Assembly: GCA_015206945.1 (NCBI GenBank)
Contig: JADEXV010000013.1
Coordinates: 1 to 61,709 of the forward strand
Source of the DNA: Nostocales cyanobacterium LEGE 12452
GTDB lineage: Bacteria > Cyanobacteriota > Cyanobacteriia > Cyanobacteriales > Nostocaceae
Reading direction: 5' to 3'
Length of the DNA stretch: 61,709 bases
Part shown: positions 19,649 through 28,579 of the stretch, piece by piece
Layout: every line of letters starts with the position of its first letter
Numbering within the stretch: position 1 is the stretch's first letter
Position numbers and translations under genes: made by a program
The notes under the pieces: generated by a model
Database searches by the model: none
Seen by the model: only the letters and a program-made list of their open reading frames with translations
Told to the model about the DNA's origin: nothing

Positions 19649-22285
19649 GTGCAACTTCGGTTAGTAAATAAAGGCAAATGTCTGCTAGCTGCGATCGCTC
19701 TTATCTGTCAAATTATTATCACCCCAGCTAAGGCAGATACGCCTGCAATTCCAAATCAGCCAACGCCCACAACTGCTCAATTAGCTAATAATTCCGAATT
19801 TAAAGTTTTTCCCGTAGGTTTGAATGTAGGGAACCGCAATGTCAATCCTAGCGTTTTAGTGCGTGGTCAAGAAAATGGTTCTGAAGCAATTGATTTTGTA
19901 AATTGGCTGTTACCATACGATGCTGTAATTCAAGGTTTGAAATTAAATATTACCACTTTACCTGATGGTCAATTAGAAGTGCGATCGCCTGGTGTTGTGA
20001 CTCGCATTGATCCAAAAAAACTTCGTACTGATCCAGAATTAGGATTAGTCTTTACAATTCAAGATTTACAAACTCTATTTGGCGTAACCGCGAAATTTGA
20101 TATCAATGAATACGCCATAGTTTTAGATGTTCCAGGATTAGATCAATCTAGTGGCAAACTGGCAGAAACGGAAACTCCAATTCAACTAGAAGGATTACCA
20201 CACGTTGCACCTCAAAAGTTTAGTATCGCCGCAATTGAACAAAAGGTAAATGCTAGCGGTAGCGCTACCAGAACGACAAACTATAGGGGTGATTTCCTGG
20301 CTGTTGGTAGTGCTTTTGGTGGTTCATGGTTCATCCGCACGGATCAACCAAATCTAGAAAATCCACAAACTTGGAATATTGCCGAAGCGCAGTTTCTGCG
20401 ACAAACTAATTCAGCCGATTATTTTGTGGGTTCCCAGCCAACGTTTTGGCAGACTCAAGGAACAGGAGACTATTGGGGTTTTACATCCATTCAACGACAG
20501 GGGTTTGTACCACCTCAACCCTTCGGTGGCGGTTCTTCCGATCCTCGTCAACGTTTACAAGCAGATGCTATTGGACGCACAATTTCTGGTAAGACTGAAC
20601 CAGGTACATTAGCGCGGTTAGTACAAGGTTTTGGCGATCGCGTGATTGCCGAAATTTTAGTTGATTCTTCTGGGATTTACCGCTTTGAAAATATTAAAAG
20701 CCAAAATCAATTTTTGGGCAACAATTATCGCGTCTTGCTTTATCCCCAAGGACGACTCACCGCACAACCAGAAATTCAACAGGCTACTTTTTCTACAGTC
20801 CCAGGACAATTACCAGCCGGTGCTTCAGCATTAATCGTTTCTGGTGGTTTACGACGGGATTTTGTGGGAAATCAAAGTTTTTTGGGCAACTTTTCTGACT
20901 TTCGGGGGGGAATTGCTGGGCGTTGGGGTTTATCAGAAAATCTGACAGTAGGCTTAGGTGGAGTGTATGACGAATCGCCTAGAGCCTTAGCAGAATTATT
21001 TTGGCGTCCGGGAAAGTTACCTTTGCAGGTAGCAGTTTCAGCACTTACGGGTAATAAGTGGGATGTGAACACAGATATTCGCTACAATCCATCTTCTAGC
21101 TTGAGTGCTGCATTTATTAGCGATCGCTTGTCTAGCCGTTTTAATCTAGATTGGCGAGTTTTGCCTCAATTCACCTTATTCGCTAGTACTGACACGGCTG
21201 ATGCAACATCTGGTGGAATGCAAATTAACTTGAGTGGCAAAGATGCCTTTACCTTTGCCCGTGTCAGCTTAGATACTAAAAACCGCCTGCGCTGGAATTT
21301 GCTGCAACGTCTTGGAAGACTAGAATTAACGCAACGCGGGAACGAAATCAGTACTTTGTCGGAACTGACTTACAAATTTTCTAAAAACAGCTTTTCTAAT
21401 GGTGGCAGCGCACTGCTATTAAATTATGAAACACAGAATCAAAATCGTAGCGACAGCTTGTTAAGTGTAAGTTGGCGCTATCGTTCACAACAACAGGCAA
21501 TTGATGGTAGCTATCAGTGGGAAGCACAGTTGGGCTATGGTATTGGTTCTCAGGGTAGTGGACTACTAGCCACATTATCAACAACAGTTTTACCAGGTTT
21601 GCTATTACGGGCGCGTTATCAAGGAGTATCGGCAAGTTCCGATGAAGCAACTTTCAGCATAGATTTAGCTTCTAGCCTGAATTTACAAGGGGGCATTAAT
21701 CCAGGCGATCGCCGTTCTAATTACTTCCGTACACAAGGCGGACTTTTGATTAAGCCATTTTTTGACCGAAACAATAACGGCAAACAAGATCGAGGGGAAG
21801 AAGTTTATACAGATAACACTGATTTATTGTTGACTTTGAACAATAAACCTCTGAAGTCGTTTTTACCACAAATCCAGGGCGATCGCACTTTAGTAAGGAT
21901 GTCTCCTGGCGTTTATCGCCTCGACCTCGATCCAGCAGGTTTACCGCCTGATTGGCAGGCTGCGGCTGAATCCTTAGCCGTTGATGTGATTGCTGGTAGT
22001 TACACCCCTGTGATGATTCCGCTCATTCGTTCTTACACGCGATCGGGGGTAATTACGGATGCTCAAGGTCAAGCGATCGCAGGCGCACGGGTAGAAGCTA
22101 TACAACCAGATGAGGGGACTCGGCGTTTTTCTGTCACCAACGGCGCTGGAGTCTATTATTTAGAAGGCTTGCCACAGGGTAAATACACTCTACAAATCAA
22201 CGGTAAATCTGCTGGTAGCTTGCAATTGCAAGAGTCTTCTGAAGCATTCCAAGAGCTTAATTTGCAACAGCCGTCAATCCCTTAA
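19649..22285 (+). CDS. usher-like outer membrane protein with C-terminal carboxypeptidase-regulatory-like domain
   Basis: 878 residues from GTG 19649, which opens a signal peptide (CLLAAIALICQIIITPAKA). Residues 45-190 form a periplasmic front (PVGLNVGNRNVNPSVLVRG, ending VLDVPGLDQS). A long region of alternating beta strands follows (WGLSENLTVGLGGVYDE, LRWNLLQRLGRLELTQRG, LLLRARYQGVSASS), consistent with an outer membrane barrel. After a DxN-rich linker (FFDRNNNGKQDRGEE) the tail is a CarboxypepD_reg-like beta-sandwich (GVITDAQGQAIAGARVEA... LPQGKYTLQINGKSAG). Size, topology and the chaperone neighbour support an archaic-type fimbrial usher. Confidence 0.75.
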   Translation: MQLRLVNKGKCLLAAIALICQIIITPAKADTPAIPNQPTPTTAQLANNSEFKVFPVGLNVGNRNVNPSVLVRGQENGSEAIDFVNWLLPYDAVIQGLKLNITTLPDGQLEVRSPGVVTRIDPKKLRTDPELGLVFTIQDLQTLFGVTAKFDINEYAIVLDVPGLDQSSGKLAETETPIQLEGLPHVAPQKFSIAAIEQKVNASGSATRTTNYRGDFLAVGSAFGGSWFIRTDQPNLENPQTWNIAEAQFLRQTNSADYFVGSQPTFWQTQGTGDYWGFTSIQRQGFVPPQPFGGGSSDPRQRLQADAIGRTISGKTEPGTLARLVQGFGDRVIAEILVDSSGIYRFENIKSQNQFLGNNYRVLLYPQGRLTAQPEIQQATFSTVPGQLPAGASALIVSGGLRRDFVGNQSFLGNFSDFRGGIAGRWGLSENLTVGLGGVYDESPRALAELFWRPGKLPLQVAVSALTGNKWDVNTDIRYNPSSSLSAAFISDRLSSRFNLDWRVLPQFTLFASTDTADATSGGMQINLSGKDAFTFARVSLDTKNRLRWNLLQRLGRLELTQRGNEISTLSELTYKFSKNSFSNGGSALLLNYETQNQNRSDSLLSVSWRYRSQQQAIDGSYQWEAQLGYGIGSQGSGLLATLSTTVLPGLLLRARYQGVSASSDEATFSIDLASSLNLQGGINPGDRRSNYFRTQGGLLIKPFFDRNNNGKQDRGEEVYTDNTDLLLTLNNKPLKSFLPQIQGDRTLVRMSPGVYRLDLDPAGLPPDWQAAAESLAVDVIAGSYTPVMIPLIRSYTRSGVITDAQGQAIAGARVEAIQPDEGTRRFSVTNGAGVYYLEGLPQGKYTLQINGKSAGSLQLQESSEAFQELNLQQPSIP

Positions 22286-22459
22286 CAGACTTCTAAAAAA
22301 TAAATTCTCCCAAATTATTTTTAGATTAATCTGTACACAAATCGCAAAAGCCTCTTTCCCCCTGCTCCAGCAAGAACTGCGGTCTAAACGATCAGTATTT
22401 AGCCGGACACATTTCTGGAAAAGATATTGTGGCATGTGTAGTAAGAAAGCAACTATCAC

Positions 22460-22696
22460 TTGATGCTCAATTTAGCTCAAGGGGGTCTAATGATTGATCG
22501 CTTTTTGAATCTAATTTTTATCGATTCTTTCGCTGTAGTAATTAACCTGACATTTGGTACATTACTTCGCACAAAAATCTGCAATTATTCATGGGATGGA
22601 GTTGTAAATGATGAACTTTCAACACCAGAAAGTAGCGTTAGTTCTTCTAAATCTCCACCATCCTTAGAAGAGGTACAAACCACTCATCTTCCATGA
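22460..22696 (+). CDS. small hypothetical ORF
   Basis: 78 codons with a hydrophobic stretch (LIFIDSFAVVINLTFGTLL) and a Ser/Pro-rich tail. No domain recognised and no good ribosome-binding site. It may be a real membrane-associated small protein or chance. Confidence 0.25.
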   Translation: MMLNLAQGGLMIDRFLNLIFIDSFAVVINLTFGTLLRTKICNYSWDGVVNDELSTPESSVSSSKSPPSLEEVQTTHLP

Positions 22697-22888
22697 AACC
22701 TGCCTGCTGTAGCGATTCTCATTTGAATTAAATATAGGCTTGCTTAGGGGCGTACATCTGTGCGCTTCTATGAGAATCTATGTTTATTTGTGGTTAATTA
22801 TATTGATTGTCACAAGCAACAACTAGTATTTTAACGGGAATACGGTAAAATCCAGAAGAACTTTTATTGTTACCAACGCGGGTTAAGG

Positions 22889-23767
22889 ATGGAAGCAAAT
22901 TTTCTGACGGCTGTTTTTCTGCCCTTGGCTCTATTTATTATCATGTTAGGCATGGGGTTAACCTTGACCCTAGAGGACTTCAAGCGAGTTGTAATCTATC
23001 CCAAAGCGGTGGTGATTGGCTTGGTGGCGCAGTTGATCGTGTTGCCGATTGTGGGCTTTGGCATTGCATCAGTGTTTCCCCTTAGCCCACAATTAGCAGT
23101 AGGCGTGATGATTTTAGCAGCGTGTCCTGGTGGCCCTACTTCTAATATGATTACGTTTTTGGCTAAGGGTGATGTTGCTCTTTCTGTGACGCTAACAGCT
23201 ATTAGTAGTTTAATTACGGTTTTTACGATTCCTCTGGTAGTAAATTTGTCAATGCAGACATTTTTGGGACAAGGAACAACGCTACAGTTACCTTTCTTAA
23301 ATACTGTTTTGCAGATTGCGGTGATTACACTTCTACCTGTAGCAATTGGGATGATAGCCAAGCGATATGCACCCGCACTAGCAGACAAGGCAGATAAACC
23401 TGTGAAGTGGCTGTCTTTATTTTTCCTGACGGTGGTAATTACTGGAGTGCTGTTGCGAGAACGGAATAACTTTATTTCTTATGTAATAGATGTGGGTTGG
23501 GCTACTCTGGTTTTGAATGTAGTAACAATGGCTTTAGGTTTTGCGATCGCAACCTTGACCCGCTTAGGAGAAAAAAGCGTTACGGCAATTACCATAGAAG
23601 TAGGAATTCAAAATGGAACTCTAGCGATCGCGATCGCTTCTACCCCTACGCTGCTAAATACTCCCACAATGGCCATTCCTGGGGCAATTTATAGTCTGCT
23701 AATGTTTGTGACTGGTGCTGGATTTGCTTGGTGGTCTAGTCGTCGCCAAGGGTTGTTGAAAGCATAA
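22889..23767 (+). CDS. bile acid:sodium symporter-family transporter
   Basis: 292 residues with about nine to ten hydrophobic segments. Family signatures: MILAACPGGPTSNMITFLAKGDVALSV, where the broken helix around PGGPTSN binds sodium, and VGIQNGTLAIAIA in the second half. It belongs to the BASS/SBF family, which in cyanobacteria includes bicarbonate or organic anion carriers; the substrate is not assignable. A putative coupled gene (PLD-like) begins within 70 bases of its stop. Confidence 0.85.
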   Translation: MEANFLTAVFLPLALFIIMLGMGLTLTLEDFKRVVIYPKAVVIGLVAQLIVLPIVGFGIASVFPLSPQLAVGVMILAACPGGPTSNMITFLAKGDVALSVTLTAISSLITVFTIPLVVNLSMQTFLGQGTTLQLPFLNTVLQIAVITLLPVAIGMIAKRYAPALADKADKPVKWLSLFFLTVVITGVLLRERNNFISYVIDVGWATLVLNVVTMALGFAIATLTRLGEKSVTAITIEVGIQNGTLAIAIASTPTLLNTPTMAIPGAIYSLLMFVTGAGFAWWSSRRQGLLKA

Positions 23768-23831
23768 AAGTATTTTGCCTCATGGGTTACAAATATTTGT
23801 AGAAATTCAATTAGCCAATCTTGTTACGTTG

Positions 23832-25652
23832 ATGTTTCTAGCCTCTTCTGGTAAACCAATTGATGACAATCTCAAAAATTTTGTAGACGAAATCGAAGCG
23901 CAAAGTTCTAGTTTATCAGTTTTAGCAGCGCGTCAATTCCGTTATAGTTTGCGTCAAACTCCGGTAGAAGTAAATATTAAGGAACCCCGCCAGTTTAACG
24001 TCCTCGAAGAATTTATCATTCGCGCTGCTATTGAATTTCAACCTCCGCCAACAGAGGATGAATTAGCCTCTGTACTTGGGCTTGATTCTGTATTTATTAA
24101 AACTACTACTGCAACTCTTCGTTCATTACAAACTCTATCATCAACATCGGTACTAACAGTTACTCCTGAAGGACTTTCATTTTATGAAAAAGGATCTGTA
24201 CCACAGCCGCCATATCCTATACAAATTTATGCTATTACAGACCCTTTAAGTGACAAGATAACCTTTCAATCTGAATCCTTAAATGAGACAGTGATAAATT
24301 TGCCTGATTTGGCAGACTTTATCACTATTGATCATACAATTGCTGATATTGCCTCCTTACCCCTTGAGGAAATCCAAAAAAGCATTCAAGCTTCAGGTTT
24401 AGCACTTCATACACCAGAAGAGGGAAAAATTGTTACTTCCTATAAGGTACTAGCTTCGACTCAAAAAATTTGGAAAAAGATATCGATTTTCATTATCTTT
24501 GATGACCTTGAAGATAAATTGAGCATTCAAATAAGAAATGGAAAACAAATTTTAGAGTCAGCATCAAATTGGTTAGAAGTTCTCCACACTGAAGGTAAAA
24601 TATCTTTGCAAGCATTATGTAAATTGTCAACCGGAACTATCAGTTTTGAACGTGAAGCCATTCTCAACCAGAAAAATACTGAAATAGAAGCTAGACTCGA
24701 AAATATTCGCACACAGGCGCTAAAAACTGCTACAAAAGCTGGTAAAGAATTAGTAGTAGGTGAAGCTATTCAGTTACGGAATGGAAAAATTAGCCAAGCT
24801 TTTTTAGAAGTTTTAAATTCGGCTAAAAGCCAAGCTCTGATTTATTCTCCTTGGGTAAATCAAGCAGTTTTTAATGAAAAAATTATTACTCTATTACAGA
24901 AATTAGCTAATCGCGGAGTATGGATTTTAATTGGATATGGAATTGCGCAGCGACAAGAAGATGAAGATAAACCAATTCTACCAGAAGTAGAGAAAAAACT
25001 TCGAGCGATAAAAACACCTGATGGTTTACCATGTGTACAGGTTTTTTGGTTGAGAGATTCCCATGTCAAAGAAGTAATAGTTGATCGAGAAATTTATCTT
25101 TGCGGATCTCATAACTGGCTATCTTATCGCGGCAATTACCTACCACTAGGCGAGTTAGTTTATAAAGTCACAATTCCCCTTCAAGTCCAGGAAGCTTATG
25201 AATTTCTCGCTAATCGCTTCCAAAATTACGCTCAAAAATTATGGAAAAATGCTCTAGAAAACCGTGATTTTCGACTGGCTGTAGAGTCTTTATGTATGTG
25301 GGGTGCGCTAGGTATGGAAGATATTGCACTCAAAGAGATACAAAAAAATAATTGGTTGGAACTTCTGCCTGTATGGTTGAATGTAGCGCTACACGGATTA
25401 AAATCGAAAAACTTAACTAGTGATTTAGAAAGTTTTGAAACTGCACTTTCGTTGCTGAGTCAAGTTTCTATTGAAGAGGCTTTTATTGAGCAATTACAAC
25501 AGGGATGGCGTAAAGTTATCGGCGCGATCGCAATTAACAATCCCGAAACTGCTTTAAACTTACTTAATGATGAAGTATGGGCGCAGTTTATACGTCTCAA
25601 AATTGTTCAAGAGAGCGATTCACCCAATGATTTTATTTTGTCCCGTACTTAA
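23832..25652 (+). CDS. phospholipase D-like domain protein with N-terminal winged helix
   Basis: About 606 residues from ATG 23832; a TTG at 23775, eight bases after the symporter stop, would add 19 residues. The N-terminal half contains a winged-helix-like module (FIIRAAIEFQPPPTEDELASVLGLD). Near residue 340-430 is a single PLD-type nuclease/phosphatidyltransferase domain: ALIYSPWVN and the HxK-type motif SHVKEVIVDREIYLCGSHNW. The C-terminal 150 residues are helical. One HKD-type motif implies a dimer if catalytic. Substrate (DNA or lipid) unknown. Confidence 0.75.
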   Translation: MFLASSGKPIDDNLKNFVDEIEAQSSSLSVLAARQFRYSLRQTPVEVNIKEPRQFNVLEEFIIRAAIEFQPPPTEDELASVLGLDSVFIKTTTATLRSLQTLSSTSVLTVTPEGLSFYEKGSVPQPPYPIQIYAITDPLSDKITFQSESLNETVINLPDLADFITIDHTIADIASLPLEEIQKSIQASGLALHTPEEGKIVTSYKVLASTQKIWKKISIFIIFDDLEDKLSIQIRNGKQILESASNWLEVLHTEGKISLQALCKLSTGTISFEREAILNQKNTEIEARLENIRTQALKTATKAGKELVVGEAIQLRNGKISQAFLEVLNSAKSQALIYSPWVNQAVFNEKIITLLQKLANRGVWILIGYGIAQRQEDEDKPILPEVEKKLRAIKTPDGLPCVQVFWLRDSHVKEVIVDREIYLCGSHNWLSYRGNYLPLGELVYKVTIPLQVQEAYEFLANRFQNYAQKLWKNALENRDFRLAVESLCMWGALGMEDIALKEIQKNNWLELLPVWLNVALHGLKSKNLTSDLESFETALSLLSQVSIEEAFIEQLQQGWRKVIGAIAINNPETALNLLNDEVWAQFIRLKIVQESDSPNDFILSRT

Positions 25653-25840
25653 CCTACACTAGGATATTTTTCATACTCCAATAGTCATAATTTATCAAAG
25701 ACAGCCCAGAAATATACCGAGCTTGCATTTCGCGGGGATGTCAATTAAATGATTCTTAACCTTTGATTGACTTAAAGATAGATCCAGAGATTCGTCTTGT
25801 TCGATACAATTTATAGGTAGAGAGAGCCGAGGAGAACAAG

Positions 25841-26980
25841 GTGGTCTTATTAAAAGGCTTTGAGATTGAGATGTATACTGGCACGCCTCAAGGTGAAATC
25901 GTCGGTCTCTCCGACAAAATTGTTGCGGCTTTGGATGGATTTATGCGCGAACCAGATAGCCGCAACGTCGAGTACATAACTCAACCATCCCATAATTACG
26001 AAAATTTATTGTGTGCTTTGCTGCGTCCCCGGCGGGAGTTGCGAAACTACCTCAATCGTTTGGGCGATTACACCTTAATACCAGGGAGTACTTTATCTTT
26101 GGGTGGGGGCGATCGCTTTCTCCGTTCCGATCCAGCAAACCCCTATCATGATTACATTGAGAACTCCTACGGCACGAAAGTAGTTACCGCCAGTGTACAC
26201 ATCAATGTCGGCATCAGCGATCCAGAAGTATTAATGCGGGCGTGTCGAGTCATCCGTATGGAAGCGCCCCTATTTCTCGCTCTCAGCGCCTCATCTCCCT
26301 TCTTGGATGGCAAAGCTACTGGCTATCACTCCACCCGTTGGGGCGTGTTTCCACAAACGCCTAGCCATGTGCCCTTATTTGCCAGCCACGCCGATCATAT
26401 CCAGTGGGTGGAAGATCAACTCGTTGCCGGAACCATGCAGAATGTGCGGCACTTGTGGGCATCGGTGCGACCAAATGGCGATCGCCGTCCTTATGACTTG
26501 AATCGTCTAGAACTGCGAATTTGCGATTTAGTTACAGATCCCATTGCCTTACTGGCGATTACTGCCTTATTAGAAGCGCGTTTGCTGCAAATAATCGAAA
26601 ATCCCAGCATCGATCCGTTAACCCAAAGTACTTTCTCTGCTGAAGAACTTGTTACTCTGACTGCTGACAACGAAGCTGCTGCTGCTGCTGGTAGTCTTGA
26701 TGCTCAGTTGAGGCATTGGCAAGATGGCAGAAGCATCGTGGCGAGAGATTGGATTTCTGAAATGTACCAAGATGTTTGGGCGATCGCCAAACAACAAGGT
26801 TTTAGCTGTTTTCTTTCCCCTTTGCACAAAATCCTCCGCGAAGGCAACGAAGCTCAACAGTGGTTGCAATTACACGCGGTCGGTTTTGACACCCAGCGCG
26901 TCATCACTCAGGCTATTATCGCCACCCAAGAGCGCGAAATCGAACTCGAAGACAAATTATGTTCGTCTCTGCTGGGTTAA
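25841..26980 (+). CDS. gshA: glutamate-cysteine ligase, cyanobacterial type
   Basis: 379 residues, GTG start with GAGGAG nine bases upstream. The sequence (LLKGFEIEMYTGTPQGEIVG, NVEYITQPSHNYENLL, LIPGSTLSLGGGDRF, VTASVHINVGISD) matches the cyanobacterial GshA family, which joins glutamate and cysteine with ATP in the first step of glutathione synthesis in the cytoplasm. Length is normal for the family. No gshB is present in the window. Confidence 0.9.
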   Translation: MVLLKGFEIEMYTGTPQGEIVGLSDKIVAALDGFMREPDSRNVEYITQPSHNYENLLCALLRPRRELRNYLNRLGDYTLIPGSTLSLGGGDRFLRSDPANPYHDYIENSYGTKVVTASVHINVGISDPEVLMRACRVIRMEAPLFLALSASSPFLDGKATGYHSTRWGVFPQTPSHVPLFASHADHIQWVEDQLVAGTMQNVRHLWASVRPNGDRRPYDLNRLELRICDLVTDPIALLAITALLEARLLQIIENPSIDPLTQSTFSAEELVTLTADNEAAAAAGSLDAQLRHWQDGRSIVARDWISEMYQDVWAIAKQQGFSCFLSPLHKILREGNEAQQWLQLHAVGFDTQRVITQAIIATQEREIELEDKLCSSLLG

Positions 26981-27325
26981 CTCAAAAGGCATTGGGGATT
27001 GGGCATTGAGAAAACACTTTGTTTTATCCCCTTATCCCCTCATTTCCCCACTTTCGTCTTCATACAAATAGTAGATTTTATTGCAGGCACTACCAGCCCC
27101 AAAAAACACAAGTACTTACTTTCTCTACACAAAACTTAATATTTCCCGATTGTAGCCAAATATCCTCTCAGGCATTGATCTGGGATGGTTTGTCTTTCGT
27201 TTAAAAAATCTAATAGATAGAGGATGCTTGATTATTATTAACAAAACCTATGAATAGCCTCTATCTTTTGGTAGATTTAACATTGACCATAAATTGTTTT
27301 ATACAATACTTAAATTATACGGATA

Positions 27326-27787
27326 ATGCCTCAGGTAGTTTTAGTGAACCCGCAGATACCTCCTAATACAGGTAATATTGCCCGTACTTGTGCAGCTACG
27401 GGTACAGAGTTGCATTTAGTGGGGCCTTTGGGGTTTGAAATTAGCGATCGCTACCTCAAAAGAGCCGGCTTAGATTACTGGCCTTATGTCAAACTACACT
27501 ATCACGAATCCCTCGAAGCCTTTAAAACCGTACATCAGAGGCGTGGCGGCAGGTGGTTGGGTTATACGGTTGGTGGAAAGTGTAATTATGTAAGCTTTCA
27601 GTTTAAACCTGATGATTGGCTACTGTTTGGTAGTGAAACCACGGGCTTACCACCAGCAATTTTGTCAGATTGCGATGCTACCCTCTATATTCCCATGAGC
27701 CAACCGGGGGTTCGCAGCTTGAATTTGTCAGTAAGTGTGGCCATTGGCTTATTTGAAACCCGTCGTCAGTTAGGCTATTTAGAATAG
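27326..27787 (+). CDS. trmL: tRNA (cytidine/uridine-34-2'-O)-methyltransferase
   Basis: 153 residues, SPOUT methyltransferase: VLVNPQIPPNTGNIARTCAA at the N-terminus, LLFGSETTGLPP (SAM-binding knot) and PMSQPGVRSLNLSVSVAI at the C-terminus. It is expected to methylate the wobble ribose of tRNA-Leu species. Full length for TrmL/YibK. Confidence 0.92.
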   Translation: MPQVVLVNPQIPPNTGNIARTCAATGTELHLVGPLGFEISDRYLKRAGLDYWPYVKLHYHESLEAFKTVHQRRGGRWLGYTVGGKCNYVSFQFKPDDWLLFGSETTGLPPAILSDCDATLYIPMSQPGVRSLNLSVSVAIGLFETRRQLGYLE

Positions 27788-28579
27788 TTGCTTACATTCA
27801 TTGTTGTAAGTAAATATACTTATAAGCTTTCCAGAAACCTATTAGACGATTTATTTGTGATTGCAAAAATTTTCTTGGTTACAGCAAGAATATGTAAAAG
27901 AATATACTAAAAATTGTATTTATTTGCAAAATGTAGTGGAAGATACTTACAAGTATAGTAAGGTTATTATAAGAAATTTGTATATAAAACTTGGGATATT
28001 GCCAAATTTGAATGATAGATTTTGATGAATTTAAAACATCCTAAACTAGGAACGAAATTGCTAAAATCCAGTCATGTCTTACATTTGAGCTATTTTGGCT
28101 CAATCAAGGACAGAAATCAGCCCAAAAGTAGCCGATAGTTAATACGGTTGTTTTTTAGGGAATAATCAACGTAAAGTCTCGTGTTGATAAGACTGATGGG
28201 GTAGAAATATCTTGAAGATATCTACAGCAGGGGGCATAACTTTTCCAGAAGTCGCCGCAATTTAATTTTCAGCAGCGACTTGGACTTGGCAAATAAGTTT
28301 GTCCAGTCCCCGCAATTGACGCAAGACAAGGGCGGATAATGGTAAAGAGTAAAATCGTCCTAAGTGGTGTTAGGAGTGGTTCGGACAAGTAAACACAGCA
28401 AAATTTAAGTTTTGCTAACAGATGTGAACTTGTCTAAATCAGAGAAGCAGGTTAATCTTGCGTAAGCATCTCTGGTGAATGTGATCTTGATCTATCGTTT
28501 GTTGTGATCTAAATCATTGACTAAGATTCAACAGAAAAATTGAGGTCAGTTAAGCGCTAGTGATCATAGGAGGTCGTCT
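27788..28579 (+). other. long gene-free spacer and leader of the LysM-M23 gene
   Basis: About 790 bases without a convincing ORF. It contains a small inverted repeat (ATATCTTGAAGATAT near 28207-28221) and G/C-rich patches around 28240-28330, but no riboswitch class I could recognise. The end carries a strong ribosome-binding site AGGAGG at 28568-28573, seven bases before the TTG start of the peptidase. Confidence 0.5.

Noticed and set aside
28200-28330. c-di-AMP (ydaO-type) riboswitch before the LysM-M23 gene
   Set aside because: The conserved core text of that class could not be found by eye; left as an open check.
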